This document shows, piece after piece, positions 8,738-17,734 of a stretch of 64,000 bases of DNA (positions are counted from its first letter, which is position 1; each line of letters opens with the position of its first letter). The stretch covers positions 62,001 through 126,000 of the forward strand of contig NZ_JOHR01000006.1 of assembly GCF_000719775.1 (NCBI RefSeq), written 5' to 3'. The position numbers and the translations under genes are program-made. The stretch is from Streptomyces sp. NRRL F-5135. GTDB taxonomy: Bacteria; Actinomycetota; Actinomycetes; Streptomycetales; Streptomycetaceae. The notes under the pieces were generated by a model. That model saw only the letters and a list, made by a program, of their open reading frames with translations, was not told where the DNA came from and made no database searches.

Positions 8738-8890
8738 CTCCGTCCCGCCCTCGGCCGCTTCCGAGTGGAAGGGCGGCAGAGGGGTGGCGTCCGCACGGAA
8801 GACGTACGACGGCCGCGTCGGGTTCATCCGGACACTGATCGAATTCCGGCAACTTCCCGCGTCGCGGGGGATCGCGGGCAGAGGACGGGC

Positions 8891-8948
8891 CGCGCGGCGG
8901 CCCGAACCGGGCGCCGAGGAGGCGGACGCGCGGCGGCCCGAACCGGGC
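8891..8948. repeat. Pair of 22-bp direct repeats
   Basis: Identical 22-bp copies (beginning CGCGCGGCGGCCCGAACC) lie at 8891-8912 and 8927-8948, spaced 36 bp apart in the divergent intergenic region. They could be tandem operators or a slippage duplication. Confidence 0.7.
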
Positions 8949-9177
8949 ACGGCAAGGGGCAGCCGCGCGGCGATCCCTGCCGCGGAGGGCTCCGCGTGCG
9001 GCGGCCCGCGTGCCCGTTCCGCCCCGTCCGGCCGCCCGTTTCCGGCAGTACGCGTGTCTGGGCCCGCAACTGGGCCCCCGGGCCCTGCTGATGGGCCCGG
9101 ACCCATCCCTAATCTGCTCGGGACCCCCCTCGTCCGCTCGGACCCGGGACGGGCGACGCGTGGACAAGGAGTGCGTG

Positions 9178-10824
9178 GTGAGACGAGCCAGAAGCTTCCA
9201 TGTTTGGCATGCTCCTGCCCGTAGGGACCGCGGGCAGGGCGGCACCGAGTACGCCGCGATGATAGGCGTCGTCTCTCTCGTCATCGCGGCGATCCTGGGC
9301 CTCACGATCCCCCAGGACGAGGCCACCGGCCTGAAGTACTGGGTGTGCCGCGCACTCAACCCGATGGACGGGGCCGGGGCGTGCGACAAGGGCGACGAGG
9401 CGGGCGGCCCCGGGGACGACGGCGGCGGGCCGGGGGACGACGGCACGCCCGGCCCGAACCCCGACGATCCGTTCCAGCCGGCCAAGTGCCTGCTCTCCTC
9501 CGAGGAGACCAAGACCACCGTCGTGGTCGAGGTCCTCTTCATCAAGATCAGGGGCTCCGAGTACGTCAAGGTGCAGCAGTGGTCCGACGGCACGGTCACA
9601 CTTGAGCGCGTCACCGAGACCGGTGGCGGGGTCACGGCCAGCATCTCCACCGGCATCAAGGGCCTGGAGGACTGGGGCGGCAGCGCCTCGCTGAGCGGAA
9701 GCTACGTCAAGAGCAGCGGCAGCGGCGGACAGTGGCTGTTCAACGGGAACAAGACGGGCGACACCAACGCCGACCTCAAGGCCAACCTGGAGGACGCGAA
9801 GGAGTTCGCCGAGTATCTGAAGGCCCAGGAGAAGTGCAACAACAAGACCGGGGCCAGGGCCGCCGAACTCGGCATGATCTGCAGCCACGGCGCGAAGGAC
9901 AAGCTGCCCGACCTCCCGCCGGAGAAGGCACCGGACGTCGACATCACCAAGTCCACCACGGAGAAGGCCGGCGGCGTGAGCTTCGGCAAGAGCTTCAAGA
10001 GCAAGAACCAGAAGAACGACAAGGGCGAGCCCAAGGACCTCGGCTCCATCAGCACCGAGGGGCTCAACGCGTCCATGACCGAGGACGTGGTGGTCATGCG
10101 CGCCAAGACCGGACCGGACGCGGGGAAGATCACCTTCATCTACACCTTCACCGTCAGCGGTGGCGGCGGCCAGGGCGCCCAGGCCAAGGGCTCCCGCATG
10201 CAGCAGGTGTCGGTCACCTACGACGCCGCGGCCTATGACGAGGAGGAGAAGAACGGCGACCCGCACCACCCCGAGAAGCTGACGATCACCACCAGCGAGG
10301 AGGCCGGCGCGGGCCCGGGCGCCAAGGCCGGCGCAGGTGCCAACGCCGGTCCGGTGACGATCGAGGTCGGCGGCGGTGGCGGCACCATCGAGTCCCAGGT
10401 ACACGTCGAGTCGGCCGAGGTGGCGCTGGACAACGACGGGGACAGCAAGCTCGTGGAGGACTGGCTGCGCGGGCGCGGCGACTTCCCCGCCGGTGACGCG
10501 CTGCCCACCCCCTCGGACGCCGCGGAGGCACCGGACTCGGACACCGGCCCGCTGGAGCGGCTGCTGCACGACAAGGGCAAGCTCACGCGGATCGACTACA
10601 AGGCCAACACCGACTGGTGGAACGCCTCGGTGGGCATCGGGTTCGGCATCTCGGCGGGCAGTGTGACCGCGGGCTTCAAGCTCTTCGGCATCGACATCAC
10701 GCACGAGGAGCGGGACCAGGTCATCACCGGCGACCCGACCTACGCGACGGGCCCGCAGAACGGCGGCGCCCGGCCGTGGGTGGAGTTCAAGAACTGCACC
10801 AAGACGGACCCGATCACCAGCTGA
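9178..10824 (+). CDS. Large protein with a Flp-type (class III) prepilin N-terminus
   Basis: A 548-residue protein from GTG at 9178, with AAGGAG at 9166-9171. The N-terminus reads RDRG|QGGTEYAAMIG and then a hydrophobic helix to about residue 42. This matches the Flp prepilin cleavage rule (Gly, four residues, Glu-Tyr) cut by TadV-type peptidases. The remaining ~500 residues form no domain I recognise: an Asp/Gly/Pro linker (~60-95), beta-rich Gly/Ser sections, Lys-rich parts and scattered Cys. Normal Flp pilins are only ~60 residues, so this is an extreme C-terminal extension that probably displays a large outward domain. No other Tad genes lie nearby. The gene ends before a strong hairpin. 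Confidence 0.7.
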   Translation: MRRARSFHVWHAPARRDRGQGGTEYAAMIGVVSLVIAAILGLTIPQDEATGLKYWVCRALNPMDGAGACDKGDEAGGPGDDGGGPGDDGTPGPNPDDPFQPAKCLLSSEETKTTVVVEVLFIKIRGSEYVKVQQWSDGTVTLERVTETGGGVTASISTGIKGLEDWGGSASLSGSYVKSSGSGGQWLFNGNKTGDTNADLKANLEDAKEFAEYLKAQEKCNNKTGARAAELGMICSHGAKDKLPDLPPEKAPDVDITKSTTEKAGGVSFGKSFKSKNQKNDKGEPKDLGSISTEGLNASMTEDVVVMRAKTGPDAGKITFIYTFTVSGGGGQGAQAKGSRMQQVSVTYDAAAYDEEEKNGDPHHPEKLTITTSEEAGAGPGAKAGAGANAGPVTIEVGGGGGTIESQVHVESAEVALDNDGDSKLVEDWLRGRGDFPAGDALPTPSDAAEAPDSDTGPLERLLHDKGKLTRIDYKANTDWWNASVGIGFGISAGSVTAGFKLFGIDITHEERDQVITGDPTYATGPQNGGARPWVEFKNCTKTDPITS

Positions 10825-10904
10825 CGACCCCTTCCCCGCCCGGCGTTCCGCGGCCATGTGCCCCGGCCACGCCCTCACCGACGTCTCCTCCCGGCCCCCC
10901 ACCT

Positions 10905-10937
10905 CGGCGTCCCGCGTCTCATCGGCGCGGGACGCCG
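10905..10937. terminator. Bidirectional hairpin terminator
   Basis: CGGCGTCCCGCG (10905-10916) and its exact complement CGCGGGACGCCG (10926-10937) form a perfect 12-bp stem with a 9-nt loop. It lies between the convergent pilin-like and RidA genes. An 8-bp motif repeated three times (GCTTGGCC, about 10940-10965) follows it. Confidence 0.65.
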
Positions 10938-11032
10938 GGCCGCTTGGCCGCTTGGCCGCTTGGCCCTCGGTAACAGCATCGGCATCGGCATCTGTCGGCG
11001 TTGTCGTCGGCTGCCCGCTGGCGACTGCCGGC

Positions 11033-11431
11033 CTACGGAAGCACCGCGATGCCGTCCAGCTCCACCAACGCCTGTTCGTCCCAGAGCCGTACGACCCCGA
11101 TGACCGCCATCGCGGGATAGTCCCGGCCCGCCAGGCGCCGCCAGACGCGGCCCAGTTCGGCGGCGTGGGCGCGGTAGGAGGCGACGTCCGTGGCGTAGAC
11201 GGTCACCCGCGCGAGGTCACCCGGCGTGCCGCCGGCCGCGTCGAGGGCTGCCAGCAGATTGGCCAGGGACTTCTCGAACTGGGCGGGCAGGGTGTCCCCC
11301 ACCACCCGCCCCTCGCCGTCCAGCGCGGTCTGCCCGGCCAGCAGGACCAGCCGGGTCCCGGTGGCGGTGACGGCGTGCGAGAAACCGGTGGGCGGGGCGA
11401 GGTGCGCCGGATTGACGCGCTCCAGGCTCAT
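11033..11431 (-). CDS. RidA/YjgF family enamine/imine deaminase-like protein
   Basis: A 132-residue protein with the RidA trimer fold signature: LVLLAGQTALDGEG, then AQFEKSLANLLAALDAAGG, then DLARVTVYATDV, ending in VVRLWDEQALVELDGIAV. Its ATG at 11431 overlaps the stop of the acyl-CoA dehydrogenase by 4 nt, so it is the second gene of a two-gene operon. RidA proteins hydrolyse reactive enamines/imines to ketones plus ammonia. In this cluster a fitting substrate would be the amino group left on the ring after anthraniloyl-CoA is hydroxylated and reduced. That role is inferred from context; generic housekeeping RidA function is the alternative. Confidence 0.85.
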   Translation of the reverse strand: MSLERVNPAHLAPPTGFSHAVTATGTRLVLLAGQTALDGEGRVVGDTLPAQFEKSLANLLAALDAAGGTPGDLARVTVYATDVASYRAHAAELGRVWRRLAGRDYPAMAVIGVVRLWDEQALVELDGIAVLP

Positions 11432-12702
11432 GCGTACAGCCCCTTGGCGACGACGGAGCGCTGCACCTCGGTGGCGCCCTCGTAGATGCGCGGGGCGCGC
11501 ACCTCTCGGTAGAGGTGTTCCAGCAGGTGTCCGCGTTGGAGCGCGCGTGCGCCATGGAGCTGGACGGCGGCGTCGACCACGTACTGCGCCGTCTCGGTGG
11601 CGAACAGCTTCGCCATGGCCGAGCGGGCGGGTACGTCCGGCGCGCCGTCGTCGTACGCCGCTGCCGCCGCGTACACCAGCAGCCGGGCGGCCTCCGTGCG
11701 CGTCGCCATCTCCGCGACCTGGTGCGCGACGGCCTGCAGGTCCTTGAGCGGGCCGCCGAAGGCGGTACGCCGCCCGGTGTGCCGGACCGTCGCGTCCAGG
11801 GCGGCCCGCGCCATGCCCACGGCGAAGGCGCCGACGCTGGGGCGGAAGAGGTTGAGGGTGTTCATGGCGACCCGGAAGCCGCCGCCCACCTCGCCGAGGA
11901 CATCGGCGCGGGTGACCGGTACGCCGTCGAAGGAGAGGGCCCCGATGGGGTGCGGAGAGAGCATCTCGATGGGCTCCCCGGTCAGGCCGGGCCGGTCGGC
12001 GGGGACGAGGAACGCGGTGACGCCCCGGGCCCGTGCGCCGGCGCCCGCCGCCTCCCCTGCCGCCCCTGTTCCCTTGGCCCTCTCCGCGTTCTCCACGTTC
12101 TCCGCGTACTCCGTCTGCTCCGCCTTCTCCGTCTGCTCCGCCTTCTCCGTCTCCTCGCGTTCCGTCCCGCCGGTCCGCGCGAAGACCACGTAGAAATCCG
12201 CCTCGGGGGCGTTGGAGATCCAGCGCTTCTCGCCGGTCAGCCGCCAGCCGACCGGTGTTCCGGACGACGTCTCGGACGACGACCCGGGCGATGTCTCGGG
12301 CGCCGCCCGCAGCGCGAGCGCCGCCGCGTCCGAGCCCGCGCCCGGCTCGCTCAGCGCGAACGCGGCCACCGCCCGCCCCGCCCGTACCGGGGGCAGCCAG
12401 CGCGCCCGTTGTTCTTCCGTGCCGGCCTGGACGATCGGGTGCGTGCCGAGCCCCTGGAGCGCCAGCGCCGTCTCCGCCTCGGTGCAGCCCCGGGCCAACG
12501 ACTCGCGCACCAGGCACAGCTCCAGGGCGCCCGCGTCCAACATGTTTGAAAGCAGGCCCTGTTCGCCCAGTTCGGCGATCAAAGCACGGTTCACCCGGCC
12601 CGGTTCGCCGCGTTCCGCGAGCGGACGGAGCCGTTCCACGGCCAGGGTGTGCAGCCGTGCGCACCAGTCGGTCTGTGCCGGATCGAGCGAGAATACGGGC
12701 AT
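11428..12702 (-). CDS. Acyl-CoA dehydrogenase with a charged low-complexity insert
   Basis: A 424-residue FAD enzyme of the acyl-CoA dehydrogenase fold. It has the N-terminal helical domain, then FALSEPGAGSDAAAL (flavin/substrate loop), WRLTGEKRWISNAPEADFYVVFART (middle beta domain), and the C-terminal helical domain ending PRIYEGATEVQRSVVAKG. The catalytic base region near the C-terminus (YREVRAPRIYEGATEV) is present. Start ATG at 12702. An odd insert of ~45 residues, mostly Glu/Lys/Thr/Ala repeats (EKAEQTEKAEQTEYAENVE), interrupts the middle domain at a surface loop. The gene diverges from the CoA ligase and likely oxidises a cyclohexene/cyclohexanone-carboxyl-CoA intermediate. Confidence 0.88.
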   Translation of the reverse strand: MPVFSLDPAQTDWCARLHTLAVERLRPLAERGEPGRVNRALIAELGEQGLLSNMLDAGALELCLVRESLARGCTEAETALALQGLGTHPIVQAGTEEQRARWLPPVRAGRAVAAFALSEPGAGSDAAALALRAAPETSPGSSSETSSGTPVGWRLTGEKRWISNAPEADFYVVFARTGGTEREETEKAEQTEKAEQTEYAENVENAERAKGTGAAGEAAGAGARARGVTAFLVPADRPGLTGEPIEMLSPHPIGALSFDGVPVTRADVLGEVGGGFRVAMNTLNLFRPSVGAFAVGMARAALDATVRHTGRRTAFGGPLKDLQAVAHQVAEMATRTEAARLLVYAAAAAYDDGAPDVPARSAMAKLFATETAQYVVDAAVQLHGARALQRGHLLEHLYREVRAPRIYEGATEVQRSVVAKGLYA

Positions 12703-12738
12703 GCGAGCCCCCACTTCCAGCGCCTCTATCGCGGACCG

Positions 12739-12766
12739 TTGACTGTCGTCACCTTCACGATACGCT
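12739..12766 (+). promoter_or_regulatory. Sigma-70-like promoter with shared regulator motif
   Basis: TTGACT (12739-12744) and TACGCT (12761-12766) are separated by 16 nt, placing a start about 30 nt before the CoA ligase ATG. Inside it, GACTGTCGTCAC (12741-12752) and CGATACG (12758-12764) recur almost unchanged upstream of the enoyl-CoA hydratase operon (18953-18978). This suggests a common operator, perhaps for the PaaX-like protein of the cluster. Confidence 0.5.
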
Positions 12767-12802
12767 CGTTGGGCGACCCCACCGTGAGAAGGGGGGCGAT
12801 CC

Positions 12803-14488
12803 ATGGCGCTGACGCCGTCGGCCCATCTGGACACCTTCGCGCGCGACCATCTCCCGCCCGTCGAGCAGTGGCCCCGTCTCCTCCCTCTCGCCTCCGGCCC
12901 GGACCGGCCCGACCACGACCACGACCGGCTCAACTGCGCCGTGGAGCTGCTGGACCGGACGGTCGAGCGGTTCGGCCCGGACCGGCCCGTGTTCCGTACG
13001 GCCACGACGGGGGCCCGTGCGTACGCCTCCGACGGCGGAACCCTCTGGACGTACGGGGACCTGCGCGACCGCGTCGACCGCATCGCGTACGTCCTGACGT
13101 CCGCCCTCGGTGTGGTGCCCGGCAACCGGGTGCTCCTGCGCGGCCCCACCACCCCCTGGCTCGCGGCCTGCTGGCTCGCCGTCCTCAAGGCGGGCGGCGT
13201 GGCGGTGACGGTCCTGGCACAGCACCGGGCGGAGGAACTGGCCACCATGTGCGCCATCGCGCGCGTCAGTCATGCCCTGTGCGACGCGCGGTCCCTGGCG
13301 GACCTGGTCGCGGCGCGGGTGCCGGGGCTGCGGATCACCCCGTACGGCGGGGACGGCGCCGACGATCTGCTGCGGCTGGCCGCCGACGGACCGGCGCGGC
13401 GGTACCCGGCCGTCGAGACGGCGGCCGACGATGTGGCGCTGATCGCCTTCACCTCGGGAACGACGGGCCGGCCCAAGGGCTGTGCGCACTTCCACCGCGA
13501 TGTGCTGGCGGTCGCGGACACGTTCTCGCGCGAGGTGCTGCGCCCGGAGCCCGGCGACCTGTTCGCCGGCAGCCCACCGCTCGGTTTCACCTTCGGCCTC
13601 GGCGGACTGCTGATATTCCCGATGCGGGCGGGCGCGTCGGCGCTGCTGCTCGAACAGGCCCGGCCCGCCCAGTTGCTGGCGGCGGTGACCGCACACCGGG
13701 TGACGGTGCTGTTCACGGCGCCGACCGCGTACCGGGTGATGCTGGACGCGCTGGCGGGGACGGAGCCGTACGACATCTCCTCCCTCCGGCGCTGTGTATC
13801 GGCGGGCGAGAACCTGCCCGCCGCGACCTGGCACGCCTGGCGGGAGCGGACCGGCCTGCGCATCATCAACGGGATCGGCGCCACCGAACTGCTGCACATC
13901 TTCATCGCGGCGGCGGACGAGGCGGTCCGGCCGGGCACGACGGGGCTGCCGGTGCCGGGCTGGCAGGCGCGCGTGGTGGACGCGACGGGCGCGCCGGTGC
14001 CCGACGGCGAGCCGGGACTGCTGGCCGTACGCGGCCCGGTGGGCTGCCGGTACCTGTCCGACCCTCGCCAGCGGGAGTACGTACGGGACGGCTGGAACCT
14101 GACCGGCGACACCTATGTGCGTGAGCCGGACGGCTACTTCCGCTACGTCGCCCGCGCCGACGACATGATCATCTCGGCCGGCTACAACATCCCGGGCCCG
14201 GAGGTCGAGGACGCGCTCCTGGCCCACCCCGACGTCACGGAGGCGGCCGTCATCGGCCACCCGGACGAGCTGCGCGGCCAGGTCGTCGCCGCGTACGTGG
14301 TGCTCAGGCCGGGCGCGGCGCGGGACGAGCGGACGGCCGAGGCGCTTCGGCGCTTCGTCAAGTCGCGGCTCGTGCCGTACAAGTGCCCACGCGCGATCGT
14401 CTTCCTGGACGCCCTGCCGCGCACCCCCACCGGAAAGCTCCAGCGCTTCCGCCTGCGCGCGGCGGACACGTACCGCGGCACGCCCTAA
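12803..14488 (+). CDS. 2-aminobenzoate/benzoate-CoA ligase family enzyme
   Basis: A 561-residue ANL-superfamily ligase. The P-loop motif IAFTSGTTGRPKGCAHFHRD is intact, as are the A5-like motif NGIGATELLHIF, the hinge Asp in GDTYVREPDGYFRYVARADDMIISAGYNI, and the catalytic Lys in the C-terminal PRTPTGKLQR. The N-terminus (LTPSAHLDTFARDHLPP..WP) is the signature of the benzoate/2-aminobenzoate-CoA ligase subgroup. With an anthraniloyl-CoA monooxygenase two genes downstream, anthranilate is the most likely substrate, though benzoate analogues cannot be excluded. SD AAGGGGGG lies at 12789-12796. The paaX-like gene follows 9 nt later in the same transcript. Confidence 0.88.
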   Translation: MALTPSAHLDTFARDHLPPVEQWPRLLPLASGPDRPDHDHDRLNCAVELLDRTVERFGPDRPVFRTATTGARAYASDGGTLWTYGDLRDRVDRIAYVLTSALGVVPGNRVLLRGPTTPWLAACWLAVLKAGGVAVTVLAQHRAEELATMCAIARVSHALCDARSLADLVAARVPGLRITPYGGDGADDLLRLAADGPARRYPAVETAADDVALIAFTSGTTGRPKGCAHFHRDVLAVADTFSREVLRPEPGDLFAGSPPLGFTFGLGGLLIFPMRAGASALLLEQARPAQLLAAVTAHRVTVLFTAPTAYRVMLDALAGTEPYDISSLRRCVSAGENLPAATWHAWRERTGLRIINGIGATELLHIFIAAADEAVRPGTTGLPVPGWQARVVDATGAPVPDGEPGLLAVRGPVGCRYLSDPRQREYVRDGWNLTGDTYVREPDGYFRYVARADDMIISAGYNIPGPEVEDALLAHPDVTEAAVIGHPDELRGQVVAAYVVLRPGAARDERTAEALRRFVKSRLVPYKCPRAIVFLDALPRTPTGKLQRFRLRAADTYRGTP

Positions 14489-14497
14489 CATGATCAC

Positions 14498-15343
14498 GTG
14501 GCCGAGCAGCACACCCCCCGTTCCCTCATCGTCACCCTGTACGGCGCGTACGGCCGCACACCGGACAACTCGCCCGTGCCCGTGGCGGAGTTGATCCGGC
14601 TGCTGGCCGCCGTCGGCGTGGACGCGCCGTCCGTCCGCTCCGCGGTCTCCCGCCTCAAGCGGCGCGGCCTGCTCCTGCCGGAACGTACGGCGGACGGCGC
14701 GGCCGGGTACGTCCTGTCGGAGCAGGCCCGGCAGTTGCTCGACGACGGGGACGGCAGGATCTACGCCCGGCCGGCGCCCCGGCTCTCCGACGGCTGGGTG
14801 CTCGCCGTCTTCTCCGTTCCCGAGGCCGAGCGCTACAAGCGGCATCTGCTGCGCTCGCGGCTCGGCCGGCTGGGCTTCGGCACGGCGGCGCCCGGGGTGT
14901 GGATCGCGCCGGAGCGGCTGTACGAGGAGACGCGCAACACCCTGCGGCGGCTCGGTCTCGATCCGTACGTCGATCTGTTCCGGGGTGCGCATCTGGGTTT
15001 CGAGGCGACGGCGGAGGCGGTGGCCCGCTGGTGGGACCTGCCGTCGATCGCCGAGCGGCACGACGCGTTCCTGGCCGCGCACGAGCCGGTGCTGCACGCC
15101 TGGGAGCGCGCGAGCGAGGGAGGCGACACGGCGGCGGCTGCGTCCGAGGAGGCGTACCGCGACTATCTGTTCGCGCTGGACTCCTGGCGCCGGCTGCCGT
15201 ACGCGGACCCCGGGCTGCCGGCCGAACTGCTGCCCGCCGACTGGCCGGGCGAGCGCTCCGCCGCCGTCTTCTCGCGCCTGCACACGCGACTGCGCGCGGC
15301 CGGGCTGGAGTTCGTCCGGCGACGCGCCGCGGCCCCGGGGTGA
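14498..15343 (+). CDS. PaaX-like transcriptional regulator
   Basis: A 281-residue protein from GTG at 14498. Residues 1-75 form a winged helix (SLIVTLYGAYG...SVRSAVSRLKRRGLL), followed by the PaaX core DGWVLAVFSVPEAERYKRHLLRSRLGRLGFG and GVWIAPERL, and a C-terminal helical domain. PaaX proteins respond to aryl-CoA thioesters and repress ring-degradation genes; this one sits directly after the aryl-CoA ligase, which makes its ligand a CoA product of that enzyme (inferred). Candidate operators are the shared motifs at 12741-12764 and 18953-18978. Confidence 0.88.
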   Translation: MAEQHTPRSLIVTLYGAYGRTPDNSPVPVAELIRLLAAVGVDAPSVRSAVSRLKRRGLLLPERTADGAAGYVLSEQARQLLDDGDGRIYARPAPRLSDGWVLAVFSVPEAERYKRHLLRSRLGRLGFGTAAPGVWIAPERLYEETRNTLRRLGLDPYVDLFRGAHLGFEATAEAVARWWDLPSIAERHDAFLAAHEPVLHAWERASEGGDTAAAASEEAYRDYLFALDSWRRLPYADPGLPAELLPADWPGERSAAVFSRLHTRLRAAGLEFVRRRAAAPG

Positions 15344-15373
15344 GCCGCGGCCCCGGGACGACGCCGACGGCCC

Positions 15374-15398
15374 CGGTGCCGGGCAGCACCCGGCACCG
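15374..15398. terminator. Bidirectional hairpin terminator
   Basis: CGGTGCCGGG (15374-15383) pairs perfectly with CCCGGCACCG (15389-15398) around a 5-nt loop. It lies in the 61-nt gap between the convergent paaX-like gene and the monooxygenase/reductase. Confidence 0.65.
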
Positions 15399-15404
15399 CG
15401 CCGT

Positions 15405-17732
15405 TCAGCGTGGGGCGAGCCGTGGACCGGGCGCGGCGGTGCGGCCCGTCGGCGGGGGCCGGCTGCCGGCCCGGTAGGGAGCCGGCCAGGGCACCGCCGG
15501 GCCGCTGTACCCCTGCTCGGCGGCGGCGTGCAGCGTCCAGTGCGGGTCGTACAGATGCGGCCGGCCGAGCGCGCACAGATCGGCGCGGCCCGCCAGGATC
15601 AGCGAGTTCACGTCGTCCCAGGAGGAGATGGCGCCCACCGCGATCACCGGTACGGACGCGGTGGAGCGGATCAGCTCCGCGTACGGGGTCTGGTACGAGC
15701 GGCCGAACTCCGGCCGTTCGTCCGCCACCACCTGGCCGGTGGAGACGTCGATCGCGTCGGCACCGTGCTCGGCGAAGGCGCGGGCGATCCCGACGGCCTC
15801 CTCGGGGGTGGTGCCGCCCGGCGCCCAGTCCGTGGCGGAGATCCGGACCGTCATGGGCCGGTCCTCCGGCCACTGGGCGCGTACGGCGTCGAAGACCTCC
15901 AGGGGGAAGCGCAGTCGGCGCTCCGGCGAACCGCCGTAGGCGTCGGTGCGCCGGTTGGTGAGCGGGGAGAGGAAGCCGGACAGCAGATAGCCATGCGCGC
16001 AGTGCAGTTCCAGCAGGTCGAACCCGCTGCGCCGGGCCCGCCGGGCGGCGGCCGCGAACTGCTCGCGCAGTTCCGCCAGTTGCCGTCGGTCGAGCTGGTG
16101 CGGGACCTGGCTGACACCCGGCCGGTACGGGAGCGGGGAAGCGGCGACGAGCGGCCAGTTGCCGGTGGGCAGCGGCTCGTCCATGCCCTCCCACATCAGC
16201 CGGGTGGACCCCTTGCGCCCGGCGTGGCCGAGCTGGACGCCGATGGCCGTGCCGGGAGCCGACGCGTGCACGAAGTCGGTGACGCGGCGCCAGGCGTCGC
16301 CCTGCTCCCGGGTGTACAGGCCCGTACAGCCGGGGGTGATCCTGCCTTCGGGGCTGACGCAGACCATCTCGGTCATCACGAGCCCGGCGCCGCCGAGCGC
16401 GCGGGAACCGAGGTGGACGAGGTGGAAGTCGCCCGGAACGCCGTCGCGCGCCACGTACATGTCCATGGGCGAGACGACGACCCGGTTGCGCAGGGTCAGC
16501 GCGCGCAGCCGCAGTGGTGTGAACATCGGCGGGGTGCCGGGCGGGCAGCCGAACTCGTCCTCGACGGACCGGGTGAACCCGGGGTCGCGCAGCCGCAGGT
16601 TGTCATGGGTGACCCGGCGGCTGCGGGTGAGCAGCCCGAAGGCGAACTGGCGTGGCGGCCGGCCGGTGTGAGTGGCCAGTTCCTCGAACCAGCGCAAACT
16701 GGCCAGCGCCGCGCGCTGGGTGGACGCGACGACCGGGCGGCGCTCGCGCTCGTACGCGGCGAGCGCGGCCGGCAGGTCACGTTCCTCCTCCAGGCAGGCG
16801 GCCAGCGCCAGGGCGTCCTCCATGGCGAGCTTGGTGCCGGAGCCGATGGAGAAGTGGGCGGTGTGGGCGGCGTCGCCGATCAGGACCGTACGTCCGTGGC
16901 TCCAGCGTTCGGTGACGACGGTACGGAACGCGGTCCAGGCGGAAGCACGGGCGGCGCCGGGTGTGGGGGATGCGGCCGGGCGGGAGAGCAGCGGGCGCCC
17001 GCCGAGCGCGTCGGCGAAGACCGCGGCACAGCGGTCGGCGGACGCGCGCTCGTCGAGTCCGGCGAACCCGGCGGCCCGCCAGACCTCTTCCCGCATCTCC
17101 ACGATGACGGTGCTGCGGCCCGCCGTCGCGCTCCGCTCGTAGGGGTAGCCGTGGAGCTGCATCACGCCGTGGTCCGTCTCGGCGATCTCGAAGCGGAAGG
17201 CGTCGAAGGCGCGATCGGCGGCGAGCCAGATATAGCGGCAGCGGTGGGTGGTGACCGTGGGGCGGAAGATGTCGGCGTGGGTGTGCCGGGTGCGGCTGTG
17301 CACCCCGTCGGCGGCGATCACCAGGTCGTGGGCGGCGGCGAGTTCGGCGGCGGGCGGGGCCTCGGCGCGGAAACGGAGCCGGACGCCGAGCCGGGCGCAG
17401 CGCTCGTGCAGGATCCGCAGGAGCGCGACCCTGCCGAGGGCGGCGAAGCCGTGGCCGCCGGAGGTGAGGGTACGGCCGCGGTGGACGATGTCGATGTCGT
17501 CCCAGCGCACGAACGCGTCCTGGAGCGCGGCGTGCACGGCGGGGTCGGCGTGGGCGATGCCGCCGAGGGTCTCGTCGGAGAGGACGACTCCGAAGCCGAA
17601 CGTGGCGTCGGGCGCGCCGCGCTCCCAGACGGTGATCTCGCGCTCGGGGTCGAGCCGTTTGAGCAGGGCGGCCGCGTACAGCCCGCCGGGCCCGCCTCCG
17701 ATGACGGCGATTCGCCGGACGGCTGCGGTCAT
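15405..17732 (-). CDS. Anthraniloyl-CoA (2-aminobenzoyl-CoA) monooxygenase/reductase
   Basis: A 775-residue two-domain flavoenzyme. Residues 1-385 are a class A flavin monooxygenase: GGGPGGLYAA near the start, the ribose-binding DAAHTAHFSIGSGTKLAMEDA later. From about residue 390 a complete Old Yellow Enzyme domain follows (PLRLRALTLRNRVVVSPMDMY, LHCAHGYLLSGFLSP with the paired His, SVPVIAVGAISS). This exact fusion is known for the enzyme that hydroxylates anthraniloyl-CoA and then reduces the ring; single-domain salicylyl-CoA 5-hydroxylases lack the reductase half. ATG at 17732 is chosen because it lies 2 nt after the hydratase stop; an ATG 18 nt upstream would overlap it. Confidence 0.9.
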   Translation of the reverse strand: MTAAVRRIAVIGGGPGGLYAAALLKRLDPEREITVWERGAPDATFGFGVVLSDETLGGIAHADPAVHAALQDAFVRWDDIDIVHRGRTLTSGGHGFAALGRVALLRILHERCARLGVRLRFRAEAPPAAELAAAHDLVIAADGVHSRTRHTHADIFRPTVTTHRCRYIWLAADRAFDAFRFEIAETDHGVMQLHGYPYERSATAGRSTVIVEMREEVWRAAGFAGLDERASADRCAAVFADALGGRPLLSRPAASPTPGAARASAWTAFRTVVTERWSHGRTVLIGDAAHTAHFSIGSGTKLAMEDALALAACLEEERDLPAALAAYERERRPVVASTQRAALASLRWFEELATHTGRPPRQFAFGLLTRSRRVTHDNLRLRDPGFTRSVEDEFGCPPGTPPMFTPLRLRALTLRNRVVVSPMDMYVARDGVPGDFHLVHLGSRALGGAGLVMTEMVCVSPEGRITPGCTGLYTREQGDAWRRVTDFVHASAPGTAIGVQLGHAGRKGSTRLMWEGMDEPLPTGNWPLVAASPLPYRPGVSQVPHQLDRRQLAELREQFAAAARRARRSGFDLLELHCAHGYLLSGFLSPLTNRRTDAYGGSPERRLRFPLEVFDAVRAQWPEDRPMTVRISATDWAPGGTTPEEAVGIARAFAEHGADAIDVSTGQVVADERPEFGRSYQTPYAELIRSTASVPVIAVGAISSWDDVNSLILAGRADLCALGRPHLYDPHWTLHAAAEQGYSGPAVPWPAPYRAGSRPPPTGRTAAPGPRLAPR

Positions 17733-17734
17733 GA

